Counted from the first letter of the stretch, positions 35,229 through 45,757 are shown. The stretch is 64,000 bases of DNA from Bemisia tabaci (GCF_918797505.1 NC_092801.1:36138517-36202516), one strand, 5' to 3'. Notes: generated from the letters alone by a model not told the origin. Numbers and translations: made by a program.

Positions 35229-35300
35229 GCGCCTACAAACCTAAGGGGATACTTCAAGCATTGCGCAATGCGTGAAGTATCCCCTTAGGTTTGTAGGGGC
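35229..35300. repeat. Hairpin-72 palindrome
   Basis: Near-perfect: GCGCCTACAAACCTAAGG, a centre at TTGCGCAA, then the complement ending TTTGTAGGGGC. Flanked by GC-rich arms (GCGCGGCGAGC, CGCTGGCAGCACG). Confidence 0.9.
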
Positions 35301-35921
35301 CAGTGCGCATTACGCGCTGGCAGCACGCTGCGCCGCTCCTGTTTAGTTCTAATATTTAAATAAACTCGTGTGATTAAGCGTTTTTCAACCCATGATTTTG
35401 AAATGTTTGCACAAACTGCATGGATTTCTCAGGTTCGAGCCGAGAAAAATAGGTCTAAACGTTTATTCCTCCAGGAAACTTAATGTTAATAGCAAAATTC
35501 AATGATTATTTTTATGAGTTACGAATATTTTATTGACTTTAAATTTTCAAGAGGAGAAAATTTACGACCAGTGGATTCGAAACCATTCTCGACTTATTTC
35601 CCCCCAAAAATGTGACTTATTGCAGCCATATCAAACCCCGTCAACATGAGATGTTTATCAAGAGCTTTTCACTTGATTCAAAATTATGCTAATAGTCATT
35701 AAATGTGGATGCTAGAATTTAGTGAGTTTTTGGACTCCCGCTCTCTTTTTGTGCCATAACATCTTGATTTATTTTGCGAGGAAAGCTCCGTACTCTCAGA
35801 GGATGCCTGCAATTCTTAATTTGTTGGATCGCCTTCAATTTCGTATGATACTGTGCAACACCTCCGTGGTGAAATAGTTGCTTGAGGCGCCGTGGCAAGC
35901 AGCGGCGTGGCCGGCGCATCG

Positions 35922-35993
35922 GCCCCTGCAAACCTAAGTGGATACTTCAAGCATCGCGCAATGCGTGAAGTATCCCCTTAGGTTTGTATGGGC
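35922..35993. repeat. Hairpin-72 palindrome, diverged
   Basis: Same position within the second tandem unit. The centre reads ATCGCGCAAT and the outer pairs are partly lost (CCCCTGC versus GTATGGGC). Confidence 0.8.
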
Positions 35994-36100
35994 CACTGCG
36001 CGTTACGCGCTGGCAGCATGCCACTCCTCTTTGGTTCTAATATTTAAACTCACGGAGTCAGTGTTTTTCAACTCATGATTTTGAAATGTTTGCACACTCA

Positions 36101-37091
36101 CAGGCCCACAGGAATCGAAATCGTTTATAGCTCCCTCGTGTGTCCCTGAAACGACGTCCATTAACGAACTGACCACGGGTGGCGTCTGGAGTCTTTGAAC
36201 CCGCTTTGGAGGTCACGGTAGGGGCAGTCACTCTCGAATTATACGAAATCGATGAGCAGAAGGGCGAGCTCACCTAAAAACAGGTTACCGCACCCAAACG
36301 GCCGAACGTGCCAGGCACAACTATGGTGCGGATTAATTAAAGCTTAATCGCTCGGAAAAAGGGGCATTTTTCGGGCGGCCTCCCCACCCGGAAAGCGATA
36401 ATGACGCAACGTATCAATTAACTCGTTTAGACAAAGTGTATTTAAACGGCTCCGTGCCGGACGGTGCCGAGGCGTGAATGGAGCTCTAGCATGTGTTAGG
36501 ATTCCTAACTTAGGAATTTGCGCTTTAAGCACTGATTCCTGTGTGAAATTTAGCGAGAAACACTATGCTGCCGTGCAAATAGCCTGGTTACATGCTCAAA
36601 TTTCCGTCAAATTCCGATCAAAATTATGACTAAGATGGAGGTCGAGAGTTATCTAGATTGATGAGTAAAATTAATTAAAACAACGTGTTGATTGAAATAA
36701 GCATGGAATAAGCACGGTTGTGTGGAAATCAGATGAAGGTTGAGCCCCACAGCTCCATCGTCTACCATCAAATTTTTGCAGGCCGCAGACATTTGATGGT
36801 AGGTGGTGCGTACCAGTCACCATTTGATCGGAAATTGATGGAAATTTGAGCGTATAACTAGCATAAAGGAAAAACGCCGTAACGGAAATTCTTGAAAACT
36901 GCCATGATACTTCTACTCTGTGCGAAGCTAATTGGCAAAAACTTCACGGCATGGTGTCAATTTGTTCTTCTTTAAAAAAGAACATAGAGGCGGAGATTTT
37001 CAGACACCGAAAACGAGATATGCGATTGCGGACTTACGCCGTTGATATGCTGCCAACAGGACGTTAACCCTAGTCAAAAAAGTAGGAAAAG
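36101..37091. other. Mostly unique; foldback fragments
   Basis: 36478-36570 is a fragment of the TGGAGA-510 arm, 36866-36890 a stub with AAAAACGCCGTAA of CTGCCG-253, and 36990-37060 a half copy of the element at 39393-39653 (AACGAGATATGCG, CGTTGATAT). No gene. Confidence 0.5.
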
Positions 37092-37320
37092 CAGGGTTGC
37101 CACAAAATTTAGAGAATAAAATTCCCTGACATTTCCCTGACACATTTTGGTAAAATCCAATGACAATTGAAGACATGCCAGATGGTAAAAAGACATAATT
37201 AGAAATAGTTTTCGGGCAAAATTTGTCGTTCGAAATGTCAAACCCGTTCTAATAAGCAAAAATGTGACTTGATAATTTTCCCCTAACATTTCCCCCGTTT
37301 CTCGGACTGTGGCAACCCTG
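37092..37320. mobile_element. CAGGGTTGCCAC element
   Basis: 229 bp with ends CAGGGTTGCCACAAAA and GGACTGTGGCAACCCTG. Internal TTCCCTGACATTTCCCTGAC and ATGGTAAAAAGACATAATTA recur at 43590-43720. The CAGGG end suggests hAT, but no 8-bp duplication is readable, partly because another element inserted exactly at its right end. On the gene's strand it lies in intron 1 of the receptor. Confidence 0.75.
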
Positions 37321-37547
37321 CACTAGAAAAAAAACACATTTGATCTAGAATTCAGACTCTTGAAAACATTGACAAGTATAAGGACTCTTGATTCAATCAG
37401 ATTTAAGCTTAAATCAAAAGGAACTCCGCTCAAATTAAGAGGCTTGGTTCTTGATTTAAGCTTAAATCTGATTGAATCAATAATCCATTTTCTTGTCGAT
37501 GTTTGTAAGAGTCTGGACTCTAGATCCAATGTGTTTTTTTTCCAGTG
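37321..37547. mobile_element. CACTGG-227 element in receptor intron 1, TSD TG
   Basis: 227 bp from CACTAGAAAAAAAACAC to TTTTTTTTCCAGTG, with TG at 37319-37320 and 37548-37549. Its right edge is 56 bp downstream (in gene sense) of the splice donor at 37603. Confidence 0.9.
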
Positions 37548-37602
37548 TGAAAAAGACGAAGAAAGGAAGAGAATGAAGAAGGAGAGGAAGAAGGGTGGTT
37601 TA

Positions 37603-37603
37603 C
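37603..37603 (-). other. Splice donor of receptor exon 1
   Basis: On the minus strand the junction reads ATTCAG|GTAAAC, matching the donor consensus. It falls exactly where homology to GPCRs stops; downstream translation (VNHPSSSPSSF...) is low-complexity. Confidence 0.85.
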
Positions 37604-37993
37604 CTGAATATAGAGGACGATCTTGCAGAGCGCGGTGCCCATGAACCAGGTTTCGGTGACGTCCCAGACGACGGTCGGCGGGAGGCAGAAGAGGATGACC
37701 ATGAAGTCGGCCACGGCGAGGTTGACGATGAAGTAATTGGTGATCGTCCGCATGGCCCGGTTCCGGTAGACGGCGACGCAGACGAGGGCGTTCCCGACGA
37801 GACCCACGACGAAGACGCACATGTGCATGAAGATGAGCACCCATTCGAAGGGGGACGGCGCGATGTAGTCCTTGATCCGGTCCACGTACTCGTCGTCCGG
37901 CAGGCAGTACTCGTTGTTGCACGTCAGGTTCGAGGAGTTCGTCGGGTCGAACAGGTCAAGCGGGATCGCGTCCAGGTCTTCTAGAGGCGTCAT
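37604..37993 (-). CDS. ATR: First coding exon of an allatotropin-receptor-like GPCR
   Basis: Encodes 130 residues of a rhodopsin-family neuropeptide receptor, a plasma-membrane GPCR. Seen: an acidic N-terminus with sequons at N19 (NSS) and N22 (NLT) and cysteines C25 and C30; TM1 about 49-75 with GNALV (N68 = N1.50); MRTITNYF then TM2 with NLAVAD (D96 = D2.50); the extracellular TETWFMG segment; C123, the conserved TM3 cysteine; and an end at ALCKIVLYIQ. Codon 130 (CAG) is followed directly by GTAAAC, a good phase-0 splice donor. The start ATG at 37993 has A at -3. An upstream in-frame ATG at 38263 would read through a 41-bp minisatellite in shifting frames, so it is unlikely to be used. FIVNLAVAD and TETWFMG favour insect allatotropin receptors, relatives of orexin receptors. 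Exons for TM3-TM7 should lie to the left and are not recognised here. The subtype could be wrong; the GPCR call is secure. Confidence 0.9.
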
Positions 37994-38013
37994 CGTCGAC
38001 GGTGGGTTTGTTG

Positions 38014-38255
38014 CCGGAAGAAGTGCTGACCTTGAGACGCGGAGCAGAGACGGCCCGGAAGAGGCGCTGGCCTTGAATGTGAAGCAGAGAAGATCCCGGG
38101 AGAAGTTCTGGCCTTGAAACGCGGAGTAGAGACGGCCCCGAGAGAAGTGCCGGCCTTGAAACGCGGAGTAAGGACGGCACGGAAGAAGTGCTGGCCTTGA
38201 AACGCGGAGTAAAGACGACCTGGAGGAGGTGCTGGCCTTGAAAAGCGGCACTGAG
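38014..38255. repeat. 41-bp minisatellite upstream of the receptor start
   Basis: GGCCTTGA (first copy GACCTTGA) recurs at 38028, 38069, 38110, 38152, 38193 and 38234, giving periods of 41, 41, 42, 41 and 41. The units contain GAAGTGCTGGCCTTGAAACG. The array begins about 20 bp upstream of the ATG, in the presumed 5' UTR or promoter. A period of 41 rules out a translated peptide repeat. Confidence 0.93.
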
Positions 38256-38620
38256 AGATACACTGAGTAAGTCGCGACTTAGAGATAGAAAGTCGTGTCT
38301 TTGAAAGGTGTCATCGGGACAATCGCGACTCTGAAAAATGGTAAGGAGAGTCGCTCAGAGATGTGTAACTATGATACAAGTTGCTGGGGACCTTACGATG
38401 CGTCTCAAAGAGTCGTATCTTTAAGATCTTTTGCCTAAAAAGTCGTGACCATGGCACGCTACGCAGAGAGATACTTCTTTGAGAAAGTTGTGACCTGGAG
38501 AGACTTCACCGAGACAACCGCGACTTTGAAAAGTGGTGAGGAGAGTCACTGAGAAATATGACTTTAAGATACGTTGCTGGAAAATGCGGTAATTTGCACC
38601 TCGTCTCAGAGAATAGTATG
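38256..38620. repeat. Degenerate GTCGCGACT/GAGA-rich repeat tract
   Basis: Loose repeats of CGCGACT, AGTCGTG and GAGAGTC, with similar spacing, continue from the minisatellite and probably represent older array sequence or promoter-proximal simple sequence. Confidence 0.55.
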
Positions 38621-39392
38621 TTTAGGCTGCTTGGTAGGCGCGATCTTAAAATGCAGTACCGATTAGGTTGATTGACTTGAGATGTGGTTATAATTACATT
38701 AGGATGATGTTGAAAGGTGGTTTCGAGAGATCCTGATTTTCAATTGGGTTTAGAAAGGTGATATCAGGTTGTTAAAGAATTTACCACGGTGTATTTCAGT
38801 CTTGATACGACATTCCACTTGATTTAAATATAGAAGAGAGGCAGACTTTTTATCTCACGATCAGTATGAATACAAAATTGCTTCACTCGTTGAGCTCAAA
38901 CGGTCCAGCACATCTAAATTCATTGAATTTTGAAGCTTTGATCTTAAAAATGTTTCATATTTGACTGAAGTTGAAACTTTCATGCTGAGCATCACTGTGC
39001 AGCTTAAATAATAACCAGGACGAATCTAAATCCAGACCAGAGATGAGGCCTTCAATCCAATTGCAAACATCACCATGTAGTGCCATTCAAAGCTTTAAAA
39101 GGATTCGAACCCTGAAAGAGGTCATTTATTGATGACCGTATGAGTCCGTTTATTTGCATTTATGGGTTGCGTTATTTGCATTTTTATCCGTTTCGTATCG
39201 GAGATGATTTCCCGCGATGGAATGAGAGGACTGTTGAAGAGCATGTTAAACATCACTGGGAGCTGCAGTGATATTTGGCCACACCTGCAACAGAGAGAAA
39301 GGAAGAGGGAAATTAGGCTCGCTGAGTGCAATGATAGATCTTGACCGTATTCGGTAATAGCACACTTGAAGTTACAATCTGAATAAACATAC
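38621..39392. other. Unique AT-rich stretch upstream of the receptor
   Basis: May include the promoter and 5' non-coding exon of the receptor gene, but no TATA or initiator can be assigned with confidence. Confidence 0.4.
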
Positions 39393-39653
39393 ATATCGAC
39401 GGTGAAACTACCAAACCACGTATCTCGGTTTGCGACGTCGCAGACTTCCTGTCATACTTTATTTTTTAAATAGAAAACTACTCAACGTCAGTTCGTGAAA
39501 ACTTCCGTGATTTTTCCTCTTTGTGCGGAGAAAAATCTGTGAAAATTGTAATGAATGATATTGATTTGATCTCCTTCAAAAAAATAAAATGTGAGTGGAG
39601 ATTTTTAAACACCGCAAACGAGATACGTGGTCTGGTAGTTTCACCGTCGATAT
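39393..39653. mobile_element. Foldback, ATATCGACGGTGAAACTACC ends
   Basis: 261 bp. Left ATATCGACGGTGAAACTACC and right GGTAGTTTCACCGTCGATAT are perfect inverses, followed by ACCACGTATCTCG and its complement. Interior AATTCACAG-poor, A/T-rich. A half copy is at about 36990-37060. Confidence 0.88.
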
Positions 39654-39985
39654 AACGTGAGTTGAAGCAGTTTACTTCTTGTAAACTAGCTGTTGATGAT
39701 ATTTGTTTAAACTTCGGTACTTACATTTTTAATTAAGGCTCTGAATATCTTCAATATTGATTTTCTTTTATTTAAAAAAAAAAATAAAAAAAAAAAAAAA
39801 AATAACCAAGCAGTTAAAAATTATTTTAAAGTTTGGTTTTGTTGAGATTCCCTATTTTTTTTTGGTACAAAATTTTACAGAATAAAATATTATAAAGCGC
39901 GGTGTAATGAGCAAAATGAAACTCGGAATTTCATATAATAAAAGGAAAGAACCATGAAGCATTGTTGATTGACTCGCACAGAGAT
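39654..39985. other. AT-rich stretch with A-tract
   Basis: Includes an A-rich simple tract at 39774-39804. No gene. Confidence 0.5.
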
Positions 39986-40244
39986 CAATTCAGGGGCTTG
40001 GAGGACAAGACGCGTAAGTGCAGTTTTTGAAGAAATTAGGATAATAATGAGTTCAAGTAAAAGTAATCTCAACGCATATTCTGTAAAAAACTCGCTCCCA
40101 AATTCCAATTTTTAAGCATCAAAAAGTCAAATCGAACTTTCTTTCCGCCATAAGGATCCGTGTAATTTCAAAAACTTGGAACACGAATTTCTCGAAATAG
40201 CAAAAACTGCACTTACGCGTCTCGTCCTCCTAGCCCCTTAATTG
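39986..40244. mobile_element. Foldback, CAATTMAGGGGCT ends
   Basis: 259 bp. CAATTCAGGGGCTTGGAGGA on the left pairs with TCCTCCTAGCCCCTTAATTG on the right, then GACGCGTAAGTGCAGTTTTT with its complement. Confidence 0.85.
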
Positions 40245-40369
40245 TACGTATTTCTGCCAAACGGAACTATGCGCATTAAGACATGAGCCCCGAGATCCAT
40301 AAGAACATGTGCATAACAGAGCTCACACATAGTTGCACATAGTTCCGTTTGAAAGAAATACGTCCAATT
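40241..40369. mobile_element. Palindromic ATTGGACGTA element
   Basis: 129 bp: ATTGTACGTATTTCTGCCAA faces TTGAAAGAAATACGTCCAAT, followed by ACGGAACTATG and CATAGTTCCGT. It shares four bases with the end of the preceding foldback, so the two were inserted edge to edge. Confidence 0.8.
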
Positions 40370-40741
40370 GTAATGGAGTTATGTGCATGTACTAGTGCTC
40401 TCACGGGCAAAAAGTAAAGTGAGATAACTACACTCCAGATTAGAGGGCTTAATTCCACTTAATTTTCTGCAAAAATTCTAAAAACCGACCGTTCAAGAGC
40501 AGTTCAAAAGTTACGGAGCGATAAATCCCAAGTTTAAGAGAACAGCAGATAAAGTTCGTTGACGCTGCTTTCAGCTTCAAAAAATATTCATTATGAACTA
40601 CGCTCAACACAATTTAAAGCATAATTTATTGTTCGAAGTACGGCTGAAAATTTTGATCGCTTAGGCTAAACTCAGCTTAATCGGGATCATTGTGACAATA
40701 GTGTTCACCACCACCGCTCTGGCGCGGCGGGCAGCCGACCA
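40370..40741. other. Unique stretch
   Basis: No feature recognised. Confidence 0.45.
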
Positions 40742-40813
40742 GCGCCTACAAACCTAAGTGGATACTTCTAGCATTGCGCAATGCGTCAAGTATCCACTTA
40801 GGTTTGTAGGCGC
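40742..40813. repeat. Hairpin-72 palindrome
   Basis: 72 bp around TTGCGCAA. Stem pairs are intact except at the CTTCTAGC/GCGTCAAG positions. The flanks are GC-rich as in the other copies. Confidence 0.9.
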
Positions 40814-40843
40814 CAGTGCGCGTTCCGCGCTGGCATGACAGTA

Positions 40844-41359
40844 CGCCGCACAGTGGAATGAGAAGTGAGAGAAGTCGGACATAAAATTTTTATCACTTCT
40901 GTTGTTGACTTTATCGGCCATACTTTATCAATTTTTGAAATTTTTTTAAAACTTTTTCTTATCAGTCACGTCACGAATGCGAACGCGGACGCGGATACCG
41001 AGCCACTCGCGATCGCGAAAACGCATCGTCATTTTAGTTTTTATACATTTTTTTAAATCACCTGCGATGAGCGTTAGCTCGAAACAGCTGTAGTGTAGAA
41101 TCAACAACAATTTTTAGAAAAATCGGTAAGAAAAAGTTTTACAAAAATTTCAAAAATTTGATACAATTTTTGGCTGAAATTCCTAATTTTTAAGTTTATT
41201 TCGTCACAAATTCAATTTCAAGGGGTGTCTCTAAAAGGAATAAATTTCACGGAAAAACCAATGTCACTCTTGGGCTTTTTTTTTTACATTTCCGAAAGTA
41301 CGAGCTTTCAAAGTTTCCAGATGTTGTCTGACATCTCCTAAATCGCTCCAGTGTGTGGC
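40844..41359. mobile_element. CACAGTGG element, diverged
   Basis: Left end GCCGCACAGTGGAATGAGA, right end AATCGCTCCAGTGTGTGGC. Interior shares TTCGTCACAAATTCAATTTC-type blocks with 26234-27478. About 516 bp. Confidence 0.65.
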
Positions 41360-41604
41360 AGCGGGCAAGACCGTGCGTTTATATCCACCGCGGAGCGGAT
41401 ATTTTTCATCCATCCATGATAAGTCCTCGATCCGGTCGAAATCATAGACGAGTGGATCCGATGCGATGAAAAGTTGACTCGACTACGAATTAAAAGTTCT
41501 AAAAAAAAATTAAAAGTTCCGGTATAAGCTCCTAGTTAGTTAGAAGGACTTCCGCGGAACCAAGCGCGGGGGCGTACACTCTCAAACATTCCCTCCGTCG
41601 AGAC

Positions 41605-41750
41605 ATCGATTATCGATATTTCTCCATTTGAAGCTATAGTAAAGAATCGATAATTAAGGCGTTCGTTGGAAACACCCTGTTTATTGATCCTTTTCTGTAG
41701 GTTTGAGTAACAGATCAATCGATATATCGCAAAGCAAGCCACGCCACTGA
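41605..41750. mobile_element. CAGTGGCG-164 hAT-like MITE, left end lost
   Basis: Right terminus GCAAGCCACGCCACTG is intact; the interior blocks AAGAATCGATAATTAAGGCG and GTTTATTGATCC are typical. The left begins directly with CGATTATCGAT. Confidence 0.75.
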
Positions 41751-43164
41751 AAATCACGTAGCAGCGGAAAACAACTCTACAACTCCTTTGAGTGAAGCTA
41801 ATCCATGAATAAATTGATCACGAACGAGTGAATAATTTAGGGGACAAGGTGCTTAGACCCCCCCTCCCCCCCGGCGGTCAGATCAGGTGGTGGAGGTGGA
41901 AGGGATCCTCGGAACTGCTAGGCTGTGACCCCAGGGTGGCGGAGGGCTGGAGGGAAGGGACGGAATCAAGTGCCCTATTACGTGCAACAGCCAGGGTACT
42001 TTCACTTGAGAGTCTTGATGCCCTGCACCCCGCTTTCTATCGGAGAAGGGATGAAATATGAATGAAGTGCCTCCTTCGATCCGACGTTGGCAGACGGTCA
42101 AAATAATTTTCAGGGCATCTTACCTTCGTATATTGGAAGATGTTTTTCATCCTATTGAAGACAGCTTTCTCAAAATTCCACCAGAGTAAAAATGATTTGC
42201 TAGGGTAGCATTTTGGCTGTCAAAAATTGGTCTAGAGATCCCTGGATGCTGGCTTGACAACCCTTGCAGAGATGTTTACGCACCGGAAAAAAATTGCTGC
42301 AAAAAGTTGAAAAAAAGTAACATCCGAGATGTTATTTCAGCAACTATTTTTTTCGGCGCACCATGCAATGGAGTCTTAACTGGGAGGTAGGTCAGGGTAA
42401 TCGAGGCAGTATTTGGACGGGCTAATTTTTGATATTTGTAATGCTAAATCAGCAAATTGTCTTATCTGGGTCTGTTTTTGAATAAGCTACGGAAGGTTTC
42501 GGGAGCTTCAAATTTTGTGAAAAAAGGTCTCATCTCTCATGTAATAGGAATTGTTTTATACAGAAAACATCCATACATGGCAACATGCTAAAAAGCAATC
42601 TAAATAATGGAAAAAAATATATACTTATCATTGGAAAAAGCTATCTCCTAACCTAAAATTCAAAATGTGAAAAAAATGCACGACTGCTCTGAATACTAAC
42701 ACCTCTTACCGATCTCGTTATATGTATGAATAAATATTCATGCTCCGCGATATGAGGTATACGGGTGATGCGGTTGCATGAGGACTGATAGATACCATAC
42801 ATGTTTCTTCAACATCCTGAATGTCAGAAGGGTACCTTTCTTTCGATGTAATAGTTTTCCTCTTTATTTAAATGTAAATCAGAAACTCATAGCGTGTTGA
42901 AATTACAAAAAATAAATAATTGCGGTCGAAATGTAACGAGCAAAATTTAATAGCTATCATGGTTAATACATTCAAATTCAATATCAGCTGTTGTTCACTT
43001 AATTCACTCAACACTCAGTTCTACTTCTGTAGTGAAATTTGCGATATCATGGCGAGAAATAAGTGATAGTAAATCAAAGCAAATTTAATCTCATTTTTAA
43101 TCGTGAAATTCACAAGGGTATGTCTTTAGAGTCTCCGGCTCCGGTAATCCTCTCCAATGGAGAA
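41751..43164. other. Unique stretch, nothing recognised
   Basis: 41850-42060 is GC-richer with frames on both strands that match nothing I know. The remainder is AT-rich. Confidence 0.5.
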
Positions 43165-43315
43165 CATTTGAACTGCATTTTGCAATTTAGAACTATAAAT
43201 TCTGGCTCTTCTGGAAAAAACACTTATGTGCATAGGGAAACTAATGGCACATACGTTGTTTTTGAACCGGGCTAGACTTCATAGTTCCAAATTGCAAAAT
43301 GTAGTCCATTTGTAA
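43165..43315. mobile_element. Short palindromic element
   Basis: ATTTGAACTGCATTTTGCAA near 43166 faces TTGCAAAATGTAGTCCATTT near 43292. The centre holds CATAGGGAAACTAATGGC, also found at 16475. Confidence 0.65.
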
Positions 43316-43336
43316 AGCTACATAATAACGCTTCTC

Positions 43337-43577
43337 TACTGGGAAAATGCCGTATGAACATTCGCATGATGCTAAACTTATTCTGTATAAATTTCCATTT
43401 TTGAGATAATGTGTTTATTATATTTTCATATTTTCTGATATAGGTGATCAAGTTTCAAATAAAAGCTCTCAGAAATTCGAAGAGAAGTATTTAAAAAAAA
43501 TTGCAAACATTTTGTATAGTAGTAGAGAGAATTTGATAGCAATAAAACACTCTTATGGCGGTTTTCAACATCATGGT
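43337..43577. mobile_element. CTGCCG-253 MITE, strongly diverged
   Basis: Left end ATGCCGTATGAACATTCGC and right end CTTATGGCGGTTTTCAACATCATGG keep the family positions, but the distal TIR bases are mutated. Confidence 0.6.
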
Positions 43578-43589
43578 AAAACGAAGCAA

Positions 43590-43720
43590 CAAGGGATTCC
43601 CTGACATTTCCCTCATTTTCCTGACACATTTTGGTAAAATTCACTGACAATTGAGGATATGCCTGATGGTAAAAAGACATAATTAGAAATAGTTCTTGGG
43701 CAAAATTAGGGAGTTTGGCA
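43590..43720. mobile_element. Fragment of the CAGGGTTGCCAC element
   Basis: Matches the interior of 37092-37320 (TTCCCTGACATTTCCCT, ATGGTAAAAAGACATAATTA). Both termini are missing. Confidence 0.7.
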
Positions 43721-44284
43721 ACAAGGGAAAAGAAAGAAACACGCATTCTGAGGAGGAGTAAATTAAATTTGACCGCCGAAACCGTCGCGAAGACTCAAAG
43801 GCCACCGGGGAGCTCTCTTCAAAGTTTATTCGCAACTCGCGAAACTTACTGAAGAATATTTTCGAGTGTAATCTAAATGCATTAATGCAAATTACTCTTA
43901 AGCTACCCTCGTATATTAAGTTTATCCAATTTGAGCGAATTATTTGCTTGTCAGATTTTGTGTCTCAAGATAGTGTAAGATTTTACTGCGTTCAGAGAAT
44001 ACAGTCGACATTAAAAAGCTCTTCCTGTAATTGCTCGCTCGGATGTTATTTTGCGACAGCTGTTTGGTGGAGCTTGGTATGGAGACAATTTTTAATATTT
44101 GTCTCCTCCATCTTTTCTGTCCTTGGAAATAAACTCAAAATGAGATCTGAGATTTAATAAAGGATAAAAATGAGACACTTTATCCAGAAACTCAACACTT
44201 ATTGTATTATTTACATCTAAAATACCTTCAACATAGGAATTCAAAGAAGGTTTATAAAAATGACCTTAGTATAAACACTCTACC
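43721..44284. other. Unique AT-rich stretch
   Basis: Plus-strand frame 43885-44157 (90 codons) has no recognisable motif. Confidence 0.45.
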
Positions 44285-44350
44285 ATCTCTTTTGGACATT
44301 TTTGAAATTTGGCGACGGAATGTTCATATGACGTTCTTCTTTTACACACT
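44285..44350. mobile_element. CTGCCG-253 MITE, right-end stub
   Basis: GAAATTTGGCGACGGAATGT then ATGACGTTCTTCTTTTACAC, a decayed right terminus. Confidence 0.5.
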
Positions 44351-44654
44351 AGCGTAGAGTGCTTTTATGAAGGAAATATCGTCATTGGGTCCATTGAAAC
44401 CCTCGGAACCAAAAATTCATTGAACTTGGCACATGCAACTTTGGAAGGGAAAAAACTGTTGTCAATCTTTGAAGTTATTACATGCTGCACTTATTCAGTG
44501 ATTTTACCAGCCCTTAAGCGCTAAGAGAGGAACAAAAAGAATAAGGGTTGGTATCCCTCTGTATGTGGACCCTCTCCGTCATACATATAGTTGAAACACA
44601 TTGTTTGAAAATCAGCCCTTTCTCTGTTGTTTTAAGTTATAATGTACCACTAGA

Positions 44655-45757
44655 CAAGGTACTTTAAGCATTCTGATACATGTGTTATAACCAAAATTTT
44701 ACATAGAACTCAATTCGCCCAACGAAAATTACCGAAACCAATTCCTAACGAAGATATTAACGTTTTTATTTCACATTGGTTACGGGAAATTTGAACTGTC
44801 CGCTCATAAGTGACTCAAAGCTCTACGTGAGTCAATTCCCGCACTACGACGGTTTAGACAAGCTTCTCAATCGAGCTTCGCAATGTTCATTTCCCACCAT
44901 GTGTTGCTCAAACTATGAGCAATTTGCTGTAGCCGGGCCAAAGCTTCAAGATTGAGGTTGCCAGATATTTACATCGCAGAAACTTTCATCATGACAACGT
45001 TCAGCACGCGACGTGAATCACGTAGAGCATTGAGTTTCCATGAGCGGGAGGTTTGAATTCACGCATCAAAACACATTAAATATCGCCCTAAAGAATTGAA
45101 TTCCATTAGAGTCCCTTTATACTGAGAGTTAAGACAATGTGAATCAATTTCTGATTGGTTACAGTATTATAGGCCTCCACCGTGTCACAAACGGGAATAA
45201 AGATTACATGTTCACCAATTGCAAAGATTATAATCTGGAATGGACCGAGGAATTACGGGTTTGACAAGGAACAAACGGAATGAGAGAAGAAACGGTGAAA
45301 GGAATTTGCGGATGAGCCGATCAAAGATTACGTAAAACGTTTAATTTGTGTAAACTTTATTCCCGTTTGTGACTCCATGAGGGGGCGTTGTCTTAACTCT
45401 CAGTATAAAGGGACTCTAGATGTGCCTTTTTTAAAGTTTTAATCGTGGACTAGTTAAAACAGATCAGCGCAGCCGGCAAAACAAATGAGGCAGGCCAGGC
45501 GCCTTCAATTATGCGCATGCAACATGGACATCCATCAAGCACGAATAGTCGTATCCTCGCGCCGTGATGTAAGATGGAACAGCGCAATGCACTTACGACA
45601 GTATGCGTGTAGCTTTTGAATATGAAACAAGCCAGTGCGCCTTAAGGGACTCTAATTTCGGTAATTTTCGTTGTGCGCATCGTGTATTACGTGAAATTTT
45701 GATCGAGAATCATATATCAGAATGCTGAAATTCGTACCTTGTCTTGTGGTCAATTGT
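44655..45757. mobile_element. ACAAGGTAC foldback interrupted by a TAGAGT element
   Basis: Left end GACAAGGTACTTTAAGCATT, right end GAATTCG-poor form AATGCTGAAATTCGTACCTTGTC (split across its length). An inner inverted pair is AAAGCTCTACGTGAGTCA and TGAATCACGTAGAGCATT. The TAGAGT insertion at 45107 breaks it. Sister copies are 49140-50405 and 18870-19705. Confidence 0.75.
45107..45418. mobile_element. TAGAGT-306 hAT-like MITE, inverted orientation
   Basis: 312 bp, TAGAGTCCCTTTATACTGAG to CTCAGTATAAAGGGACTCTA, homologous to 33785-34090 in the opposite orientation. There is no duplication at 45418. A further GGGACTCTA ends at 45654 and is followed by ATTTCGGT, which resembles the left flank AATTCCAT, so the transposed unit may extend to 45654. 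Confidence 0.87.

Larger units (their letters stand above)
34981..36100. repeat. Tandem duplication, about 715-bp period
   Basis: About 34981-35690 and 35695-36100 are direct copies: TATGGATGCTAGGACT and TGTGGATGCTAGAATT start the matching blocks, and both contain a GTCTC-poor CGCTCTCTTTTTGTGCC block and a hairpin-72. The second unit is cut short after the palindrome. The same sequence occurs at 29060-29600 and inverted near 58560-58800. Confidence 0.85.

Noticed and set aside
37595..37984. 129-codon plus-strand frame over the receptor exon
   Set aside because: Antisense shadow of the GPCR exon; the acidic repetitive peptide is what reverse-complemented GC-rich coding sequence gives.
38014..38263. 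Upstream in-frame ATG that would add 90 residues to the receptor
   Set aside because: The extension reads a 41-bp repeat in rotating frames, giving unrelated low-complexity peptide. The ATG at 37993 has a better context and fits the expected short receptor N-terminus.
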